A DNA stretch of 64,000 nt from Limnohabitans sp. MMS-10A-178 (GCF_003063375.1 NZ_NERY01000001.1:930001-994000), one strand, 5' to 3'. Counted from the first letter of the stretch, positions 43,102 to 52,782 are shown. A program made the numbers and translations. Notes: a model not told the origin generated them from the sequence alone.

Positions 43102-44534
43102 GCGGCAAGACTTTCTCAAAGTTCGTCAAGCAGCTGCCTGCAACATGGTTGCCGTTTGCCGACGTGACCAGCGCAGGTTTGCCAATGTCGCGTTTGCTGC
43201 GTTTGTCTTTGTTCAAGTTCACCATGGGCATCACAACGGCACTCATGATTGGCACCCTGAACCGCGTCATGATTGTCGAGCTGGGTGTATCGGCTTGGCT
43301 GGTCGCCATGATGTTAGCGCTCCCCCTGTTGGTGGCACCGTTTCGTGCCGTTACTGGTTATCAGTCTGATGTGCATGTGTCGGCGTTTGGCTGGCGCCGT
43401 GTGCCTTATATGTGGGGCGGCACCTTGATTCAATTCTTGGGATTGGCCGTCATGCCCTTTGCACTGTTGGTGCTATCGGGTCGCGGCCAAGTGCCAGTGC
43501 CCGATTGGGTCGGTCAGGGCGCTGCCGCCATGGCATTTTTGCTGGTTGGTGCAGGCTTGCAAACTTCGCAAACAGCGGGTTTGGCGCTGGCCACAGACCA
43601 AGCCAGTGAAGAAACTCGCCCCCGTGTGGTGGCGCTTTTGTACACCATGCTGTTGGTAGGTGCTGTGTTTGGCAGCTTGGTTTACAGCTACTTGCTGTCT
43701 AACTTCACGCCTGAGAATTTGGTGCAGACAGTGCAGGGCACTGCTTTGGTGGTTTTGATCCTCAATGGTTTTGCGCTTTGGAAGCAAGAGCCGCGCAATC
43801 CTGCACGCGTCGCAGCATTGAAAACCGAAATTCGCAGACCCTTCAGAGAGGTCTGGGCAGAATTTATTGCCATTCCAAATGCGCGTCGCTTCTTGTGGGC
43901 CACAGCCCTTGGCACCATGGCATTCAACATGCAAGACATTATTTTGGAGCCCTATGGCGGCGAAATCTTGAAGCTGAGTGTTGGTGCAACCAGTGCATTG
44001 ACGGCCATGTTGGCGGGCGGTGGATTGCTGGGCTTTTATGTGGCAGGACGAAAGTTGGCCAAAGGCATTGACCCCATGCGTTTGGCAGCCTACGGCGCTT
44101 TGGCGGGTTTGCCTGCCTTTTCTGCTGTTATTTTTTCCGCACCGTTTGATGCCGGCTGGTTATTTAGATTTGGTGCCTTTGGCGTGGGTTTTGGTGGTGG
44201 CTTGTTTGCGGTGGGTACCTTGTTCACCGCCATGCGCCTTGAATCTGCCTTTGTCGGACTGGCATTGGGTGCCTGGGGCGCTGTTCAAGCGGCGGCTGCG
44301 GGTCTGTCGATGTTCTTTGGGGGTGTACTGCGCGATGTGGTCACCACACTCAGCGCTGAAGGTGCATTGGGCCCCGCTCTGACCGACCCTTCCGTGGGCT
44401 ACAGCATGGTTTACCACGTTGAAATGCTATTGTTGTTTTTAACCCTGATTGCGATTGGCCCCTTGGTCAAGCGCAGGCGCTCAGTTTCACCCGTTGTACC
44501 CCAAAGCCTCGGCTTGTCCGAGTCTCGTATTTAG
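43098..44534 (+). CDS. lhaA: LH1 assembly protein LhaA (PucC/BCD family)
   Basis: Major-facilitator-like membrane protein, about 478 residues from the ATG at 43098, with about 12 spans. BCD/PucC family blocks: LFKFTMGITTALMIGTLNRV (~39-58), PFRAVTGYQSDVHVSAFGWR RVPYMW region, GAGLQTSQTAGLALATDQAS, and DIILEPYGGEILKLSVGATS. It is placed between bchM and puhA, the conserved position of lhaA, where it helps deliver bacteriochlorophyll to or assemble LH1. A PucC for LH2 is less likely as no puc genes are seen here. Confidence 0.94.
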   Translation: MSGKTFSKFVKQLPATWLPFADVTSAGLPMSRLLRLSLFKFTMGITTALMIGTLNRVMIVELGVSAWLVAMMLALPLLVAPFRAVTGYQSDVHVSAFGWRRVPYMWGGTLIQFLGLAVMPFALLVLSGRGQVPVPDWVGQGAAAMAFLLVGAGLQTSQTAGLALATDQASEETRPRVVALLYTMLLVGAVFGSLVYSYLLSNFTPENLVQTVQGTALVVLILNGFALWKQEPRNPARVAALKTEIRRPFREVWAEFIAIPNARRFLWATALGTMAFNMQDIILEPYGGEILKLSVGATSALTAMLAGGGLLGFYVAGRKLAKGIDPMRLAAYGALAGLPAFSAVIFSAPFDAGWLFRFGAFGVGFGGGLFAVGTLFTAMRLESAFVGLALGAWGAVQAAAAGLSMFFGGVLRDVVTTLSAEGALGPALTDPSVGYSMVYHVEMLLLFLTLIAIGPLVKRRRSVSPVVPQSLGLSESRI

Positions 44535-44556
44535 TTGTTTAAAAGGAGAAGTCGTT

Positions 44557-45318
44557 ATGCAAACCGTAGGAAACATTACCGGCTATGTCGATCTGGCGCA
44601 AATACTCTTGTATGTGTTCTGGATCTTTTTCGCTGGTCTTATTTATTATCTTGTGCAAGAAGGTCACCGCGAGGGATATCCCATGGAGTCCAGCAGCAGC
44701 GGTAGAGCCGTGGTCAAGGGCTTTCCGATTCCTGAGCCCAAAACTTTCTTGTTGGAAGGTGGCAGAAGTGTCACTGTGCCCGACTTGATGCGCAAACAGC
44801 CAGCATACAACGCTGTGGCCACCAGCCCCACTTCTGGCGCGCCCATTGAGCCTAAGGGTGATGGCATGCTGGCCGCTGTGGGTCCAGGCGCATACAGCAA
44901 TCGCGAAGATGTGCCTGAAATGACCTTGCATGGTACGCCATTGATTCAGCCACTTCGCGTTGTCAGTGAATACACCGTCGCCCCACAAGATGTCGACCCG
45001 CGTGGCCTGCCAGTCATGGGCGGTGATGGCAAACAAGGCGGCACTGTCAAAGACATTTGGATTGATTCGGCTGAGATGATGTTCCGATATTTGGAAGTTG
45101 AAATCGCTGGTGGCAAAACTGTCTTGTTGCCAATGATGTTTTCCAGAGTTCGCAGAAATCAAATTGAAGTGAATTCAATTTATGCGCGTCATTTTGCAGC
45201 TGTACCTGCGCTGAGAAATCCCGACCAAATTACCAAATTGGAAGAGGAAAAAATCAGTGCTTATTACGGCGGTGGAACTTTCTACGCTGATGCCAAGCGC
45301 AGCGAGCCGCTGATCTGA
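44557..45318 (+). CDS. puhA: Photosynthetic reaction centre H subunit
   Basis: Single-span RC subunit capping the cytoplasmic side and guiding protons to QB; 253 residues from the ATG at 44557, which has a strong Shine-Dalgarno (AAAAGGAGAA). The membrane span is about residues 11-33 (AQILLYVFWIFFAGLIYYLV) followed by QEGHREGYPMES, the family signature. The globular domain has DPRGLPVMGGDGKQGGTVKD and VNSIYARHFAAVPALRNPDQ. The longer frame starting in lhaA is rejected. Confidence 0.98.
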   Translation: MQTVGNITGYVDLAQILLYVFWIFFAGLIYYLVQEGHREGYPMESSSSGRAVVKGFPIPEPKTFLLEGGRSVTVPDLMRKQPAYNAVATSPTSGAPIEPKGDGMLAAVGPGAYSNREDVPEMTLHGTPLIQPLRVVSEYTVAPQDVDPRGLPVMGGDGKQGGTVKDIWIDSAEMMFRYLEVEIAGGKTVLLPMMFSRVRRNQIEVNSIYARHFAAVPALRNPDQITKLEEEKISAYYGGGTFYADAKRSEPLI

Positions 45319-45372
45319 ATTTCAGACCAGCGTCAATTGAAGTTGAATTGAAAGTCTGTTGAGGAAAAGAAA

Positions 45373-46053
45373 ATGGCAATCGAAAATTCAGGTCATGAAT
45401 ATGAGTTTGAACCACAGTTTGGTTTACCCGAACGCTTGCCCAGCGATGAGTTCATTGTCTGGCAGGGCTCACCCGATGTCAGAGCATTGGCCACTTCAGC
45501 CTTTCATTTCAACAAGTTGGCATTTTATTTCGCAGCCCTGATTTTGGTCAGTGCTTGGCCTGCTCTAGAGTCGGGTTCTGGCTTCATGGCCATTTTGATG
45601 TCTATCAAATGGATTGCACCTCTGGCAGTCATCGGTATGGTCACTGTCTGGTTACTGGCTTCTTTAACGGCCCGCACCACGGTGTACACCATCACCAACA
45701 AGCGCGTGGTCATGCGTTTGGGCATTGTGCTCACTGTTTCATTCAATCTGCCATTGAAGCAAGTAGCGTCTGCAGATGTGCGTGTCCTTCCCAAGGGCTT
45801 TGGCGACATCACATTGGCATTGAAAGGTTCAGACCGAATTGGATGGGTCCATTTGTGGCCCAGCGTGCGGCCTTGGCGCATTACCAAGCCTGAGCCTACT
45901 TTGCGTGCCATTCCAGATGTTGAGCTTGTGGCAGAAAAGTTGCGCGAAGTTTGGACACAGCGCACAGGCCAGACCGCCAACGCCACTCCCGCCAGCAGCG
46001 AGACGCAAGCCGATCGTCAAAATAATACGCCCCTGCAAGTGAGACCCATATGA
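45373..46053 (+). CDS. puhB: Photosynthetic complex assembly protein PuhB
   Basis: RC assembly factor of 226 residues with a PH-like domain and two to three spans (FHFNKLAFYFAALILVSAWP ~40; WIAPLAVIGMVTVWLLASLT ~77). YEFEPQFGLPERLPSDEFIV WQG at the N-terminus and TVYTITNKRVVMRLGIVLTV (~103-122) are typical. It lies 54 bp after puhA and its TGA overlaps the puhC ATG. In Rhodobacter, loss of PuhB lowers RC assembly. Confidence 0.95.
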   Translation: MAIENSGHEYEFEPQFGLPERLPSDEFIVWQGSPDVRALATSAFHFNKLAFYFAALILVSAWPALESGSGFMAILMSIKWIAPLAVIGMVTVWLLASLTARTTVYTITNKRVVMRLGIVLTVSFNLPLKQVASADVRVLPKGFGDITLALKGSDRIGWVHLWPSVRPWRITKPEPTLRAIPDVELVAEKLREVWTQRTGQTANATPASSETQADRQNNTPLQVRPI

Positions 46054-46529
46054 GTCAAGCTTATTCTGTTCAGCCATCACAAGCTGTTGCATCGGTCGCA
46101 CCCGACAGCTTTCCACGCTGGATTCTCTTTTGCGCGGCCGGCATCATGGCTTTCTCTCTCATTGCGGTTGGTCTTATCCGCATCACAGGCAATGGACCTG
46201 ATCAAAGGGCAGCTGCTCCTACGGTTCAGCGCTCTTTGCTCTTTCAAGATCAAAAAGATGGTGGCGTTCGAGTTGCAGATGGCGTTTCGGGTCAAACCTT
46301 AACTGTCTTGTATGGCGAGCAAGGTTTTGTGCGTGGCGCCTTGCGTGCTTTGTCCCGTGAGCGTTTTTCTCGAGGTATTGGCTCATCTGAGCCCTTTAAC
46401 TTGATTGCCCGCGTCGATGGCAGAGTGACCTTGATGGACCCGAGCACAGGGCAAAGGGTCGATTTGGAGTCATTCGGGCCTACCAACACGGCCGAATTCG
46501 CTCGATTCTTAGCCATGCAACCTGAATAA
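46050..46529 (+). CDS. puhC: Photosynthetic complex assembly protein PuhC
   Basis: 159 residues with one N-terminal span (WILFCAAGIMAFSLIAVGLI, ~26-45) and a periplasmic domain containing FQDQKDGGVRVADGVSGQTL and LYGEQGFVRGALRALSRERF, the core of PuhC. It is involved in RC-LH1 supercomplex organisation in relatives. Coupled to puhB (ATGA) and followed after 45 bp by acsF. Confidence 0.94.
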   Translation: MSQAYSVQPSQAVASVAPDSFPRWILFCAAGIMAFSLIAVGLIRITGNGPDQRAAAPTVQRSLLFQDQKDGGVRVADGVSGQTLTVLYGEQGFVRGALRALSRERFSRGIGSSEPFNLIARVDGRVTLMDPSTGQRVDLESFGPTNTAEFARFLAMQPE

Positions 46530-46574
46530 ATCAGGCCTGAATTAACTGATATCTTTAAGCTGGAGTTTTCTTTC

Positions 46575-47651
46575 ATGCAAGCGAATACAACCATCGATAC
46601 TGCTGAAAAAGCGTCCCAAAAAGCCGTTGAGAGCACCATGCTCAGCCCTCGCTTTTACACCACCGACTTTGCAGCCATGGACAAACTCGACATGTCTCCC
46701 ATGCGCGCCGAGTGGGACAAAATGATGGCGGAATATGAGGGCGACAACAACCACGATCACTTCCAGCGCGACGAAGAATTTACCAAAGAAGTGGCTGAAC
46801 GTTTCTCCCAAGTCAGCCCAGAAATGCGCCAAGAGTTTTTAGATTTTCTAATCTCATCACTCACCTCTGAATTCTCGGGTTGCATTCTCTATAACGAAAT
46901 TTTCAGAAATGTTGAAAACCCAGACATCAAACAATTGATGCGCTACATGGCGCGCGATGAATCGCGTCATGCCAGTTTCATCAATCAGTCTTTGAAAGAC
47001 TTTGGACTGGGCATTGATTTAGGCGATTTAAAGCGCACCAAAGCCTATACCTACTTCAAGCCCAAATACATTTTCTATGCAACCTACTTGTCAGAGAAAA
47101 TTGGTTATGCCCGTTACATCACCATCTACCGGCAACTGGAAAAAAATCCTGACAAACGTTTCCACCCCATCTTCCGCTGGTTTGAGCGCTGGTGCAACGA
47201 TGAGTTTCGCCACGGCGAATCATTTGCATTGATCATGCGTGCGCATCCACACTTGCTGCGCGGTGGCAATGTGTTCTGGATTCGATTCTTCTTGTTGGCT
47301 GTTTATGCCACCATGTTCGTGCGCGATCACACCCGCCCCATGCTGCACCATGAGATGGGCCTTGAGTCGTCTACTTACGACTACGAAGTGTTCCGCATTA
47401 CCAACGAAATTACCAAGCAAGTTTTCCCAGTCAGTTTGGACATTGACAATCCAGCCTTCAGAGCCGGTTTGTCGCATTTGTTCCATGCTCAAACGCAAAT
47501 GGATGCGGCCAAAGCCAGAGGAGGTTTGATAGGCAACTTGCAACGCGCGCGCTGGGCTATTTCTGGTGCTGTCACTTTTGTGCGTTTGTACTTCTTGCCA
47601 GTCAAGCACCATGATTTACCAGCACAAGTTCGCATGGCGCCTGCTTGGTAA
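46575..47651 (+). CDS. acsF: Mg-protoporphyrin IX monomethyl ester oxidative cyclase (aerobic)
   Basis: O2-dependent di-iron cyclase forming ring E (protochlorophyllide), 358 residues. Di-iron ligands are visible in [35 protein letters not shown] (DExxH) and [17 protein letters not shown] (ExRH). The presence of AcsF, and no anaerobic BchE in the window, fits an oxygen-respiring phototroph. A small accessory subunit BciE/Ycf54 is needed in some bacteria; PuhE-region genes should be checked for that. It lies within the puh block, as in Rubrivivax. Confidence 0.97.
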   Translation: MQANTTIDTAEKASQKAVESTMLSPRFYTTDFAAMDKLDMSPMRAEWDKMMAEYEGDNNHDHFQRDEEFTKEVAERFSQVSPEMRQEFLDFLISSLTSEFSGCILYNEIFRNVENPDIKQLMRYMARDESRHASFINQSLKDFGLGIDLGDLKRTKAYTYFKPKYIFYATYLSEKIGYARYITIYRQLEKNPDKRFHPIFRWFERWCNDEFRHGESFALIMRAHPHLLRGGNVFWIRFFLLAVYATMFVRDHTRPMLHHEMGLESSTYDYEVFRITNEITKQVFPVSLDIDNPAFRAGLSHLFHAQTQMDAAKARGGLIGNLQRARWAISGAVTFVRLYFLPVKHHDLPAQVRMAPAW

Positions 47652-47682
47652 ATTGAGTGCCAACAGACCCTGAAAGCCCACG

Positions 47683-48531
47683 ATGACCGACACTTTCATT
47701 GCGTTGGGATTCGCCATTTTTATCTGGTGGTTTAGCACGGGTATCGTGATTCTTTTAAATCGCATGTCTCGAACTGCCATTGCCATGAGCTTGGTCATCT
47801 CATCGGCGTTGGCTTTAGGGGCGCTTGCAGGATTGGCCCACACTGCGCAGCAAACGAGCGTCATGGGGGCTTACTGCGCTTTCACTTGTGCTTTGCTGGC
47901 CTGGGGTTGGAACGAATTGAGCTTTCTCACGGGCTGGATCACAGGGCCTCAAAAAACAGCCATCTTAAAAAGCACCACGGGTTGGCCCCGATTTGTAGCC
48001 TCCTTCAAAGCAGTGGTGTGGCACGAGTTGGCTATTTTGTTCGTTGGCTTGGCCATTGTGGTCATTACCTGGGATGCGCCCAACCAAGTGGGTACAGGGA
48101 CTTACTTGGTTTTGTGGATCATGCGCACCAGTGCCAAACTCAACTTGTTTTTCGGGGTTCGCAATTTGAGTGAAGAATTCTTGCCAACCCATTTGGCTTA
48201 CCTAGAGAGTTTTTTCAAGCGTCGCCGCATGAATGCATTTTTCCCATTTGCAGTGGTCTTGGCCTGTATCTGCTTATGGTATTTAGTAGACTTTGCAAAC
48301 CAAGCCACAACCACTCCCGCTCAAGTGGTGGGTTCGGTTTTGGTAGGCACCATCTTGGCCTTGGCCATTGTGGAACACATGATGCTAATTCTGCCCATAG
48401 ACACCACTACATTGTGGCGCTGGGCCATTCGCAAGCACCGAATAGAAACACCTGCAGCCTTTGAGGCGCATGTGCCTTCAGTTTTGCCTGCACACTTGGA
48501 TTCGCATGACAAATCTTTACAAGTCAATTAA
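47683..48531 (+). CDS. puhE: PuhE family integral membrane protein
   Basis: 282-residue polytopic protein with about seven to eight spans. Blocks include FAIFIWWFSTGIVILLNRMS (~11-30), AWGWNELSFLTGWITGPQK (~83-101), MRTSAKLNLFFGVRNLSEEF and LPTHLAYLESFFKRRRMNAF, which mark the PuhE (DUF3623) family. It modulates bacteriochlorophyll production or photosystem levels in Rhodobacter capsulatus. The 3' end overlaps the proposed crtI start by 26 bp. Confidence 0.93.
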   Translation: MTDTFIALGFAIFIWWFSTGIVILLNRMSRTAIAMSLVISSALALGALAGLAHTAQQTSVMGAYCAFTCALLAWGWNELSFLTGWITGPQKTAILKSTTGWPRFVASFKAVVWHELAILFVGLAIVVITWDAPNQVGTGTYLVLWIMRTSAKLNLFFGVRNLSEEFLPTHLAYLESFFKRRRMNAFFPFAVVLACICLWYLVDFANQATTTPAQVVGSVLVGTILALAIVEHMMLILPIDTTTLWRWAIRKHRIETPAAFEAHVPSVLPAHLDSHDKSLQVN

Positions 48532-50089
48532 CGCCGATGGCGGGCCCGTAGGTGGCGGCGGTGGTCAAAACCATGCCATGAATTTCGGCGCTGAGCTTGG
48601 AGGACGTGCACCTACAGCCATTGTGATTGGTACAGGATTTGGTGGTTTGGCAGCAGCCATTCGTTTGAGCGTGAAAGGCTACCGCGTTCAAATGCTGGAA
48701 AAACTCGACGCGCCAGGTGGTCGTGCCTATGTGCACAAGCAAGATGGCTTCACCTTTGATGCAGGCCCAACCATCATTACCTTGCCGCACCTTATTGCCG
48801 AGCTTTTTACGCTGTGCGGCCAAGACATGAAAGACCATGTCGACCTGCGCTTGATGTCGCCTTTCTATCGCATTCGCTTTGACGACGGTACGCATTTCGA
48901 TTACAGCAACAACGACGAAGAAATGCTGGATCAAATTGCCAAATTCAGCCCTGAAGATGTGCAAGGTTTCAAAGATTTGATGGTCGCTTCTGAAAAGTGT
49001 TTTCAGCTTGGCTTTGTCGAATTGGGCATGGTGCCCTTCGAAACCATTGGCGATGTGATCAAGGCAATGCCCAACCTGGCACGCATGCAAGCTTGGCGCT
49101 CTATTTATAGTTTGGTGGCCAAGCACATCAAGCATCCCAAGTTGCGCATCGTCATGAGTTTTCATCCGCTGCTCATTGGCGGCAACCCCTATTCGGTCAC
49201 CTGCGTTTACTCGCTCATCCATTCCCTAGAGCGGCGCTGGGGTGTCCACTCTGCCATGGGGGGCACTGGCGCGATTGTGCGTGAATTGGTAAAGCTGCTC
49301 GACCAACGCCAAGTGCCTATTCGTTACAACACGCCTGTCACGCGCATTCGCGTGGAGGGCGGTCGTGCCAAAGGGGTCGAGTTGGCCAATGGCGAGTTTT
49401 TACCGGCCGACATTGTGGTTAGCAATGGCGATGCCGCCTGGACATACAAGCACCTTGTTGAGCCACAACACCGCAAGCATTGGACCGACAAGCGCATTGC
49501 TAAAGGCAAGTATTCTTCGGGCTTGTTTGTGTGGTACTTTGGCACCAATCGAAAGTACGAAGATGTACCGCACCACATGATGGTGCTTGGTCCGCGCTAC
49601 AAAGGCTTGCTCCAAGACATTTTTAAAAATCACAAGTTGTCTGAAGATTTCAGTTTGTATTTGTATCGGCCTACCGCCACCGATCCTTCACTCGCACCTG
49701 AAGGCTGCGACAGCTTTTACGCCTTGTCTGTGGTGCCTAATTTGAGCAGCGAAACCGATTGGCCTGCCGTTACCGAACAATATCGAGATGCTATAGCTAC
49801 AGTGTTGCAAGAAAGTGTGCTGCCAGATTTGAAGCAGCATGTGGTGTCATCCAAAGTCACCACGCCTCAAGATTTTCAGGATCGGCTGTGGTCTTACAAA
49901 GGTGCTGGCTTTGGTCTAGAGCCCATCTTGGTTCAAAGCGCATGGTTCCGCCCTCACAACAGAAGTGAAGATGTAGCAGGTTTGTTCATGGTGGGTGCCA
50001 GCAGTCAGCCGGGTGCTGGTGTGCCCAGTGTGTTAATGTCAGCAAAAATGCTTGAAACGGTGGTGCCCGATGTCAAATCATTTGCCTGA
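48506..50089 (+). CDS. crtI: Phytoene desaturase
   Basis: FAD-linked desaturase converting phytoene to neurosporene or lycopene, 527 residues from the ATG at 48506. An ATG at 48578 (MNFGAELGGRAP) would remove a Gly-rich leader (GGPVGGGGGQ) and is a plausible alternative, as it would avoid the puhE overlap. Motifs: TAIVIGTGFGGLAAAIRLSV (~37-56), LDAPGGRAYVHKQDGFTFDA, and the carotenoid desaturase C-terminus LFMVGASSQPGAGVPSVLMS. Overlaps crtB by 20 bp. With CrtC, CrtD and CrtA the pathway leads to spheroidene-type carotenoids. Confidence 0.96.
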   Translation: MTNLYKSINADGGPVGGGGGQNHAMNFGAELGGRAPTAIVIGTGFGGLAAAIRLSVKGYRVQMLEKLDAPGGRAYVHKQDGFTFDAGPTIITLPHLIAELFTLCGQDMKDHVDLRLMSPFYRIRFDDGTHFDYSNNDEEMLDQIAKFSPEDVQGFKDLMVASEKCFQLGFVELGMVPFETIGDVIKAMPNLARMQAWRSIYSLVAKHIKHPKLRIVMSFHPLLIGGNPYSVTCVYSLIHSLERRWGVHSAMGGTGAIVRELVKLLDQRQVPIRYNTPVTRIRVEGGRAKGVELANGEFLPADIVVSNGDAAWTYKHLVEPQHRKHWTDKRIAKGKYSSGLFVWYFGTNRKYEDVPHHMMVLGPRYKGLLQDIFKNHKLSEDFSLYLYRPTATDPSLAPEGCDSFYALSVVPNLSSETDWPAVTEQYRDAIATVLQESVLPDLKQHVVSSKVTTPQDFQDRLWSYKGAGFGLEPILVQSAWFRPHNRSEDVAGLFMVGASSQPGAGVPSVLMSAKMLETVVPDVKSFA

Positions 50090-51149
50090 TCCAAGCTTGG
50101 GTTCTCCCCCGGTCTCTTTGCCCTACGATTTAGAGGCCTGTACCGCGCTCATGCGCGGTGGTTCGAAATCATTTTTTGCGGCCTCTCGTTTGTTGCCAGT
50201 TCGCTTAAGGCCTCCCGCCATTGCCCTTTATGCGTTCTGCCGCTTGGCAGATGATGCCATCGATGATGGTGACGACCCTGTTCTGGCCATGGCAGACTTG
50301 AAGTCGCGCTTGGCAGCGATTTATGCGGGTCGACCTGGCGCCGAAGATGCCGACCGAGCTTTGACCATTGTGGTTCATCGCTATGGTGTACCAAGTGGCT
50401 TGCTTGAGGCTTTGCTAGACGGGTTCATGTGGGATTCTCAAGGGCGCCGATACGAAACCTTGGCCGATGTAGAGGCTTATGGTGCCAGAGTGGCAGGTAC
50501 TGTGGGTGCCATGATGTCCATCATCATGGGCGCTAGCTCAGACACCGCCATTGCCCGCGCAAGTGAGTTGGGCGTGGCCATGCAATTGACCAACATTGCC
50601 CGAGACATTGGCGAAGATGCGCGAATGGGACGCTTGTACATTCCGCGCGCTTGGTTCCGCGAAATTGGCATGGATGCAGATGCTTGGTTGGCCGATCCTG
50701 TTTTTGACCCACGCATTGCGGGTTTCACGCAACGCTTGTTGTTGCGTGCTGATGCCCTTTACCGTCGCGGCGAGTTTGGTTTGGCTGAACTTCCTTGGGA
50801 CTGCCGTCCAGCTATTCAAGCGGCGCGTTTGGTCTATGCCGAAATTGGCAAACAATTGGAGCGCGATGGGCTCAACTCTGTGAATCACCGAACGGTGGTT
50901 TCAACAGCGCGCAAATTGGCGCTTTTGGCTCGTGCTGCCACTGTTGCAGTCAAGGCACCTGCAGTACCGGATGTCTCGCTCAGCCCAGTTCCAGCCATTC
51001 ATTATTTGGTCGACATCGTGAACACGGAGCGCAATCTCTTGGCTATCGACAAGCCATGGAAACTGCCGGTTCGAAGTTTTGATGAGCGTGTTGTTTGGAT
51101 GGTCGACTTGTTCAGCCGTTTAGAACAACGCGAGAGAACCCAGCGTTAA
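50070..51149 (+). CDS. crtB: Phytoene synthase
   Basis: Head-to-head condensation of two geranylgeranyl diphosphates to phytoene, 359 residues from the ATG at 50070. Both Asp-rich motifs are present: FCRLADDAIDDGDDP (~53-67) and LTNIARDIGEDARMGRLYIP (~175-194). The geranylgeranyl diphosphate synthase gene (crtE) that supplies its substrate is not in this window. Confidence 0.97.
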   Translation: MSNHLPDPSLGSPPVSLPYDLEACTALMRGGSKSFFAASRLLPVRLRPPAIALYAFCRLADDAIDDGDDPVLAMADLKSRLAAIYAGRPGAEDADRALTIVVHRYGVPSGLLEALLDGFMWDSQGRRYETLADVEAYGARVAGTVGAMMSIIMGASSDTAIARASELGVAMQLTNIARDIGEDARMGRLYIPRAWFREIGMDADAWLADPVFDPRIAGFTQRLLLRADALYRRGEFGLAELPWDCRPAIQAARLVYAEIGKQLERDGLNSVNHRTVVSTARKLALLARAATVAVKAPAVPDVSLSPVPAIHYLVDIVNTERNLLAIDKPWKLPVRSFDERVVWMVDLFSRLEQRERTQR

Positions 51150-51163
51150 AACGCCAGACGCCA

Positions 51164-51361
51164 GTGAATCTGAAAATCATTGAAGTTGTGGTGTTGCTGT
51201 TTGCGGGTGTTGTTTTTGTTGCTTGGCAATTCCGCGATTTGCGACGCGCTAAAGAAATCACACGACTCAAACGTGAAGCAGAAAAACAGCAAGCCATGCA
51301 ACACATTGACAAATCTGACGAGGCGCTCTCGGCAACTTCCTCTCAAAGAGAGCGCCAATGA
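51164..51361 (+). CDS. Small single-span membrane protein after crtB
   Basis: About 65 residues from a GTG at 51164 (a TTG at 51095 would overlap crtB). It has one N-terminal span (IEVVVLLFAGVVFVAWQFRD, ~5-24) and a charged, helical tail (KEITRLKREAEKQQAMQ) predicted coiled coil. The TGA overlaps the start of the DUF2269 gene (51358), so the two are translated together. I do not recognise the family. Position at the end of the puh-crtIB operon suggests a link to photosystem or carotenoid membranes, unproven. Confidence 0.65.
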   Translation: MNLKIIEVVVLLFAGVVFVAWQFRDLRRAKEITRLKREAEKQQAMQHIDKSDEALSATSSQRERQ

Positions 51362-51810
51362 CGCCAACCCTCAAGGTCATTCACTTGGTATGCGCATGCT
51401 TGTTTTTAGGCAATGTGATTGTGAGTGGCGTCTGGGCCTTGTTGGCTGAACGCACGCGCAATCACGCCATCATTCAATTTAGCAACAAGATGGTCCTCAT
51501 CACAGATGTCATGTTCACCTTGGTTGGGGCAGTGGGTGTGGTTTGGACGGGTCACGGCATGGCCGTGAACTTTGGTGGGGGTGCCAGCCACCCATGGATT
51601 CAATGGTCGTATTGGTTGCTCACATTTTCGGGCTTGATTTGGTTGTTTGTATTGGTACCCATTCAGCTCAAACAGCGCGCTTTGCTAAAACAGTATTCAG
51701 AGATTACGGAAGAATATTGGCGCCTGTCACGTATTTGGAAAATTGCTGGTGCCATTTCTACGGTACTGCCTTTGCCGATTGTGTATTTCATGGTTACCAA
51801 AACGGTTTGA
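51358..51810 (+). CDS. DUF2269 family membrane protein
   Basis: 150 residues with four predicted spans: LKVIHLVCACLFLGNVIVSG (~5-24), MVLITDVMFTLVGAVGVVWT (~45-64), SYWLLTFSGLIWLFVLVPIQ (~83-102) and IAGAISTVLPLPIVYFMVTK (~129-148). The KVIHLVCACLFLGNV start with its conserved His is that of DUF2269. Function unknown. Translationally coupled to the preceding small gene and 31 bp before an SDR gene in the same direction. Confidence 0.85.
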   Translation: MTPTLKVIHLVCACLFLGNVIVSGVWALLAERTRNHAIIQFSNKMVLITDVMFTLVGAVGVVWTGHGMAVNFGGGASHPWIQWSYWLLTFSGLIWLFVLVPIQLKQRALLKQYSEITEEYWRLSRIWKIAGAISTVLPLPIVYFMVTKTV

Positions 51811-51841
51811 CAGACTTCACCGTTCGCCATCACCAGCACGC

Positions 51842-52753
51842 ATGACGCCTTCAAAATCCACACTCACCGACCGCGTGGTGCTGATCACTGGCGCCGCTTC
51901 TGGCATTGGCGCTGCCACAGCGCTTGAGCTTGTGGCACAAGGCGGCATTCCTGTGTTGGTGGACTGCGATGCAGAACCCCTTGAGCAAATGGCGCAACGT
52001 TGTGGTCCACAAACACTTTACTGGGTGGCAGATGTCACGCAACTGCAAACCATGCAAGAGGTGGTGGACAAAACCATCAGCAAGCTGGGACGCATTGACA
52101 TTGTGTTTGCCAACGCAGGCGTGGCTGCGTTTGGCCCTGTGGCTTACATTGACCCTGAGGCATGGAGGCGTTGCATCGAGGTCAATGTGTTGGGTGTTTT
52201 CAACACCATTCGGGCTGCCTTGCCAGCCATCATGCAGCAGCGTGGCTATGTCCTCATTAACGCGTCGTCATCGTCGTTTGCGCATCCACCTGTGATGTCT
52301 GCTTATGCAGCCAGCAAATCTGCAGTCGAGGCCATGGGCAATTCATTGCGCATTGAAATGGCGGCCCATGGCGTGGGGGTAGGGGTGGTGCATGCAGGCT
52401 GGGTGCGCACACCATTGGTCACAGAAGGTGCCTTGCACCCTGGCTTTGTCAGGTTGCGCGCCACCATGCCTGGCCCCATGAACAGCGAAACTTCGCCAGA
52501 AGAAACGGCACGCGTCATTGTGCAGGGCATGCTGCAGCGTAAGCGCAGAATTTGGGTGCCAGCTTGGTTGAAAATTTTGTTTGCTTTAAGGGCCTTGCTC
52601 CACATGCCTTTTGCTGAGCGTGAATTGCTTCGCGCTGCGCCTGAGATAGAAAAAATTTACCTTGAGGGTTTGGAAGCAGAGGGCGCTTTAGCCTCTAGCT
52701 TTGGGCCAAGAGAACGCGAGCGCACCTTGGCCAGAGCACGTCAGCAAGATTGA
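51842..52753 (+). CDS. Short-chain dehydrogenase/reductase
   Basis: Classical SDR, about 303 residues from the ATG at 51842. Cofactor motif VVLITGAASGIGAATALEL (~13-31), FANAGVAAFGPVAYIDPEAW (NAG), catalytic Ser in LINASSSSFAHP and the YAASK catalytic Tyr-Lys (~154-158). A basic C-terminal extension (RERTLARARQQD) follows. The Asp at the end of beta-2 (LVDCDAEPL) suggests NAD(H) preference. It is the last gene of the rightward operon, convergent with crtC. Substrate unknown; a lipid or isoprenoid alcohol is possible. Confidence 0.9.
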   Translation: MTPSKSTLTDRVVLITGAASGIGAATALELVAQGGIPVLVDCDAEPLEQMAQRCGPQTLYWVADVTQLQTMQEVVDKTISKLGRIDIVFANAGVAAFGPVAYIDPEAWRRCIEVNVLGVFNTIRAALPAIMQQRGYVLINASSSSFAHPPVMSAYAASKSAVEAMGNSLRIEMAAHGVGVGVVHAGWVRTPLVTEGALHPGFVRLRATMPGPMNSETSPEETARVIVQGMLQRKRRIWVPAWLKILFALRALLHMPFAERELLRAAPEIEKIYLEGLEAEGALASSFGPRERERTLARARQQD

Positions 52754-52782
52754 GCAAAACACTTCAAATAAGAGCGCTTCAT

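Noticed and set aside
44539..45162. 207-codon minus-strand frame opposite puhA
   Set aside because: Shadow of puhA; no start context and no domain.
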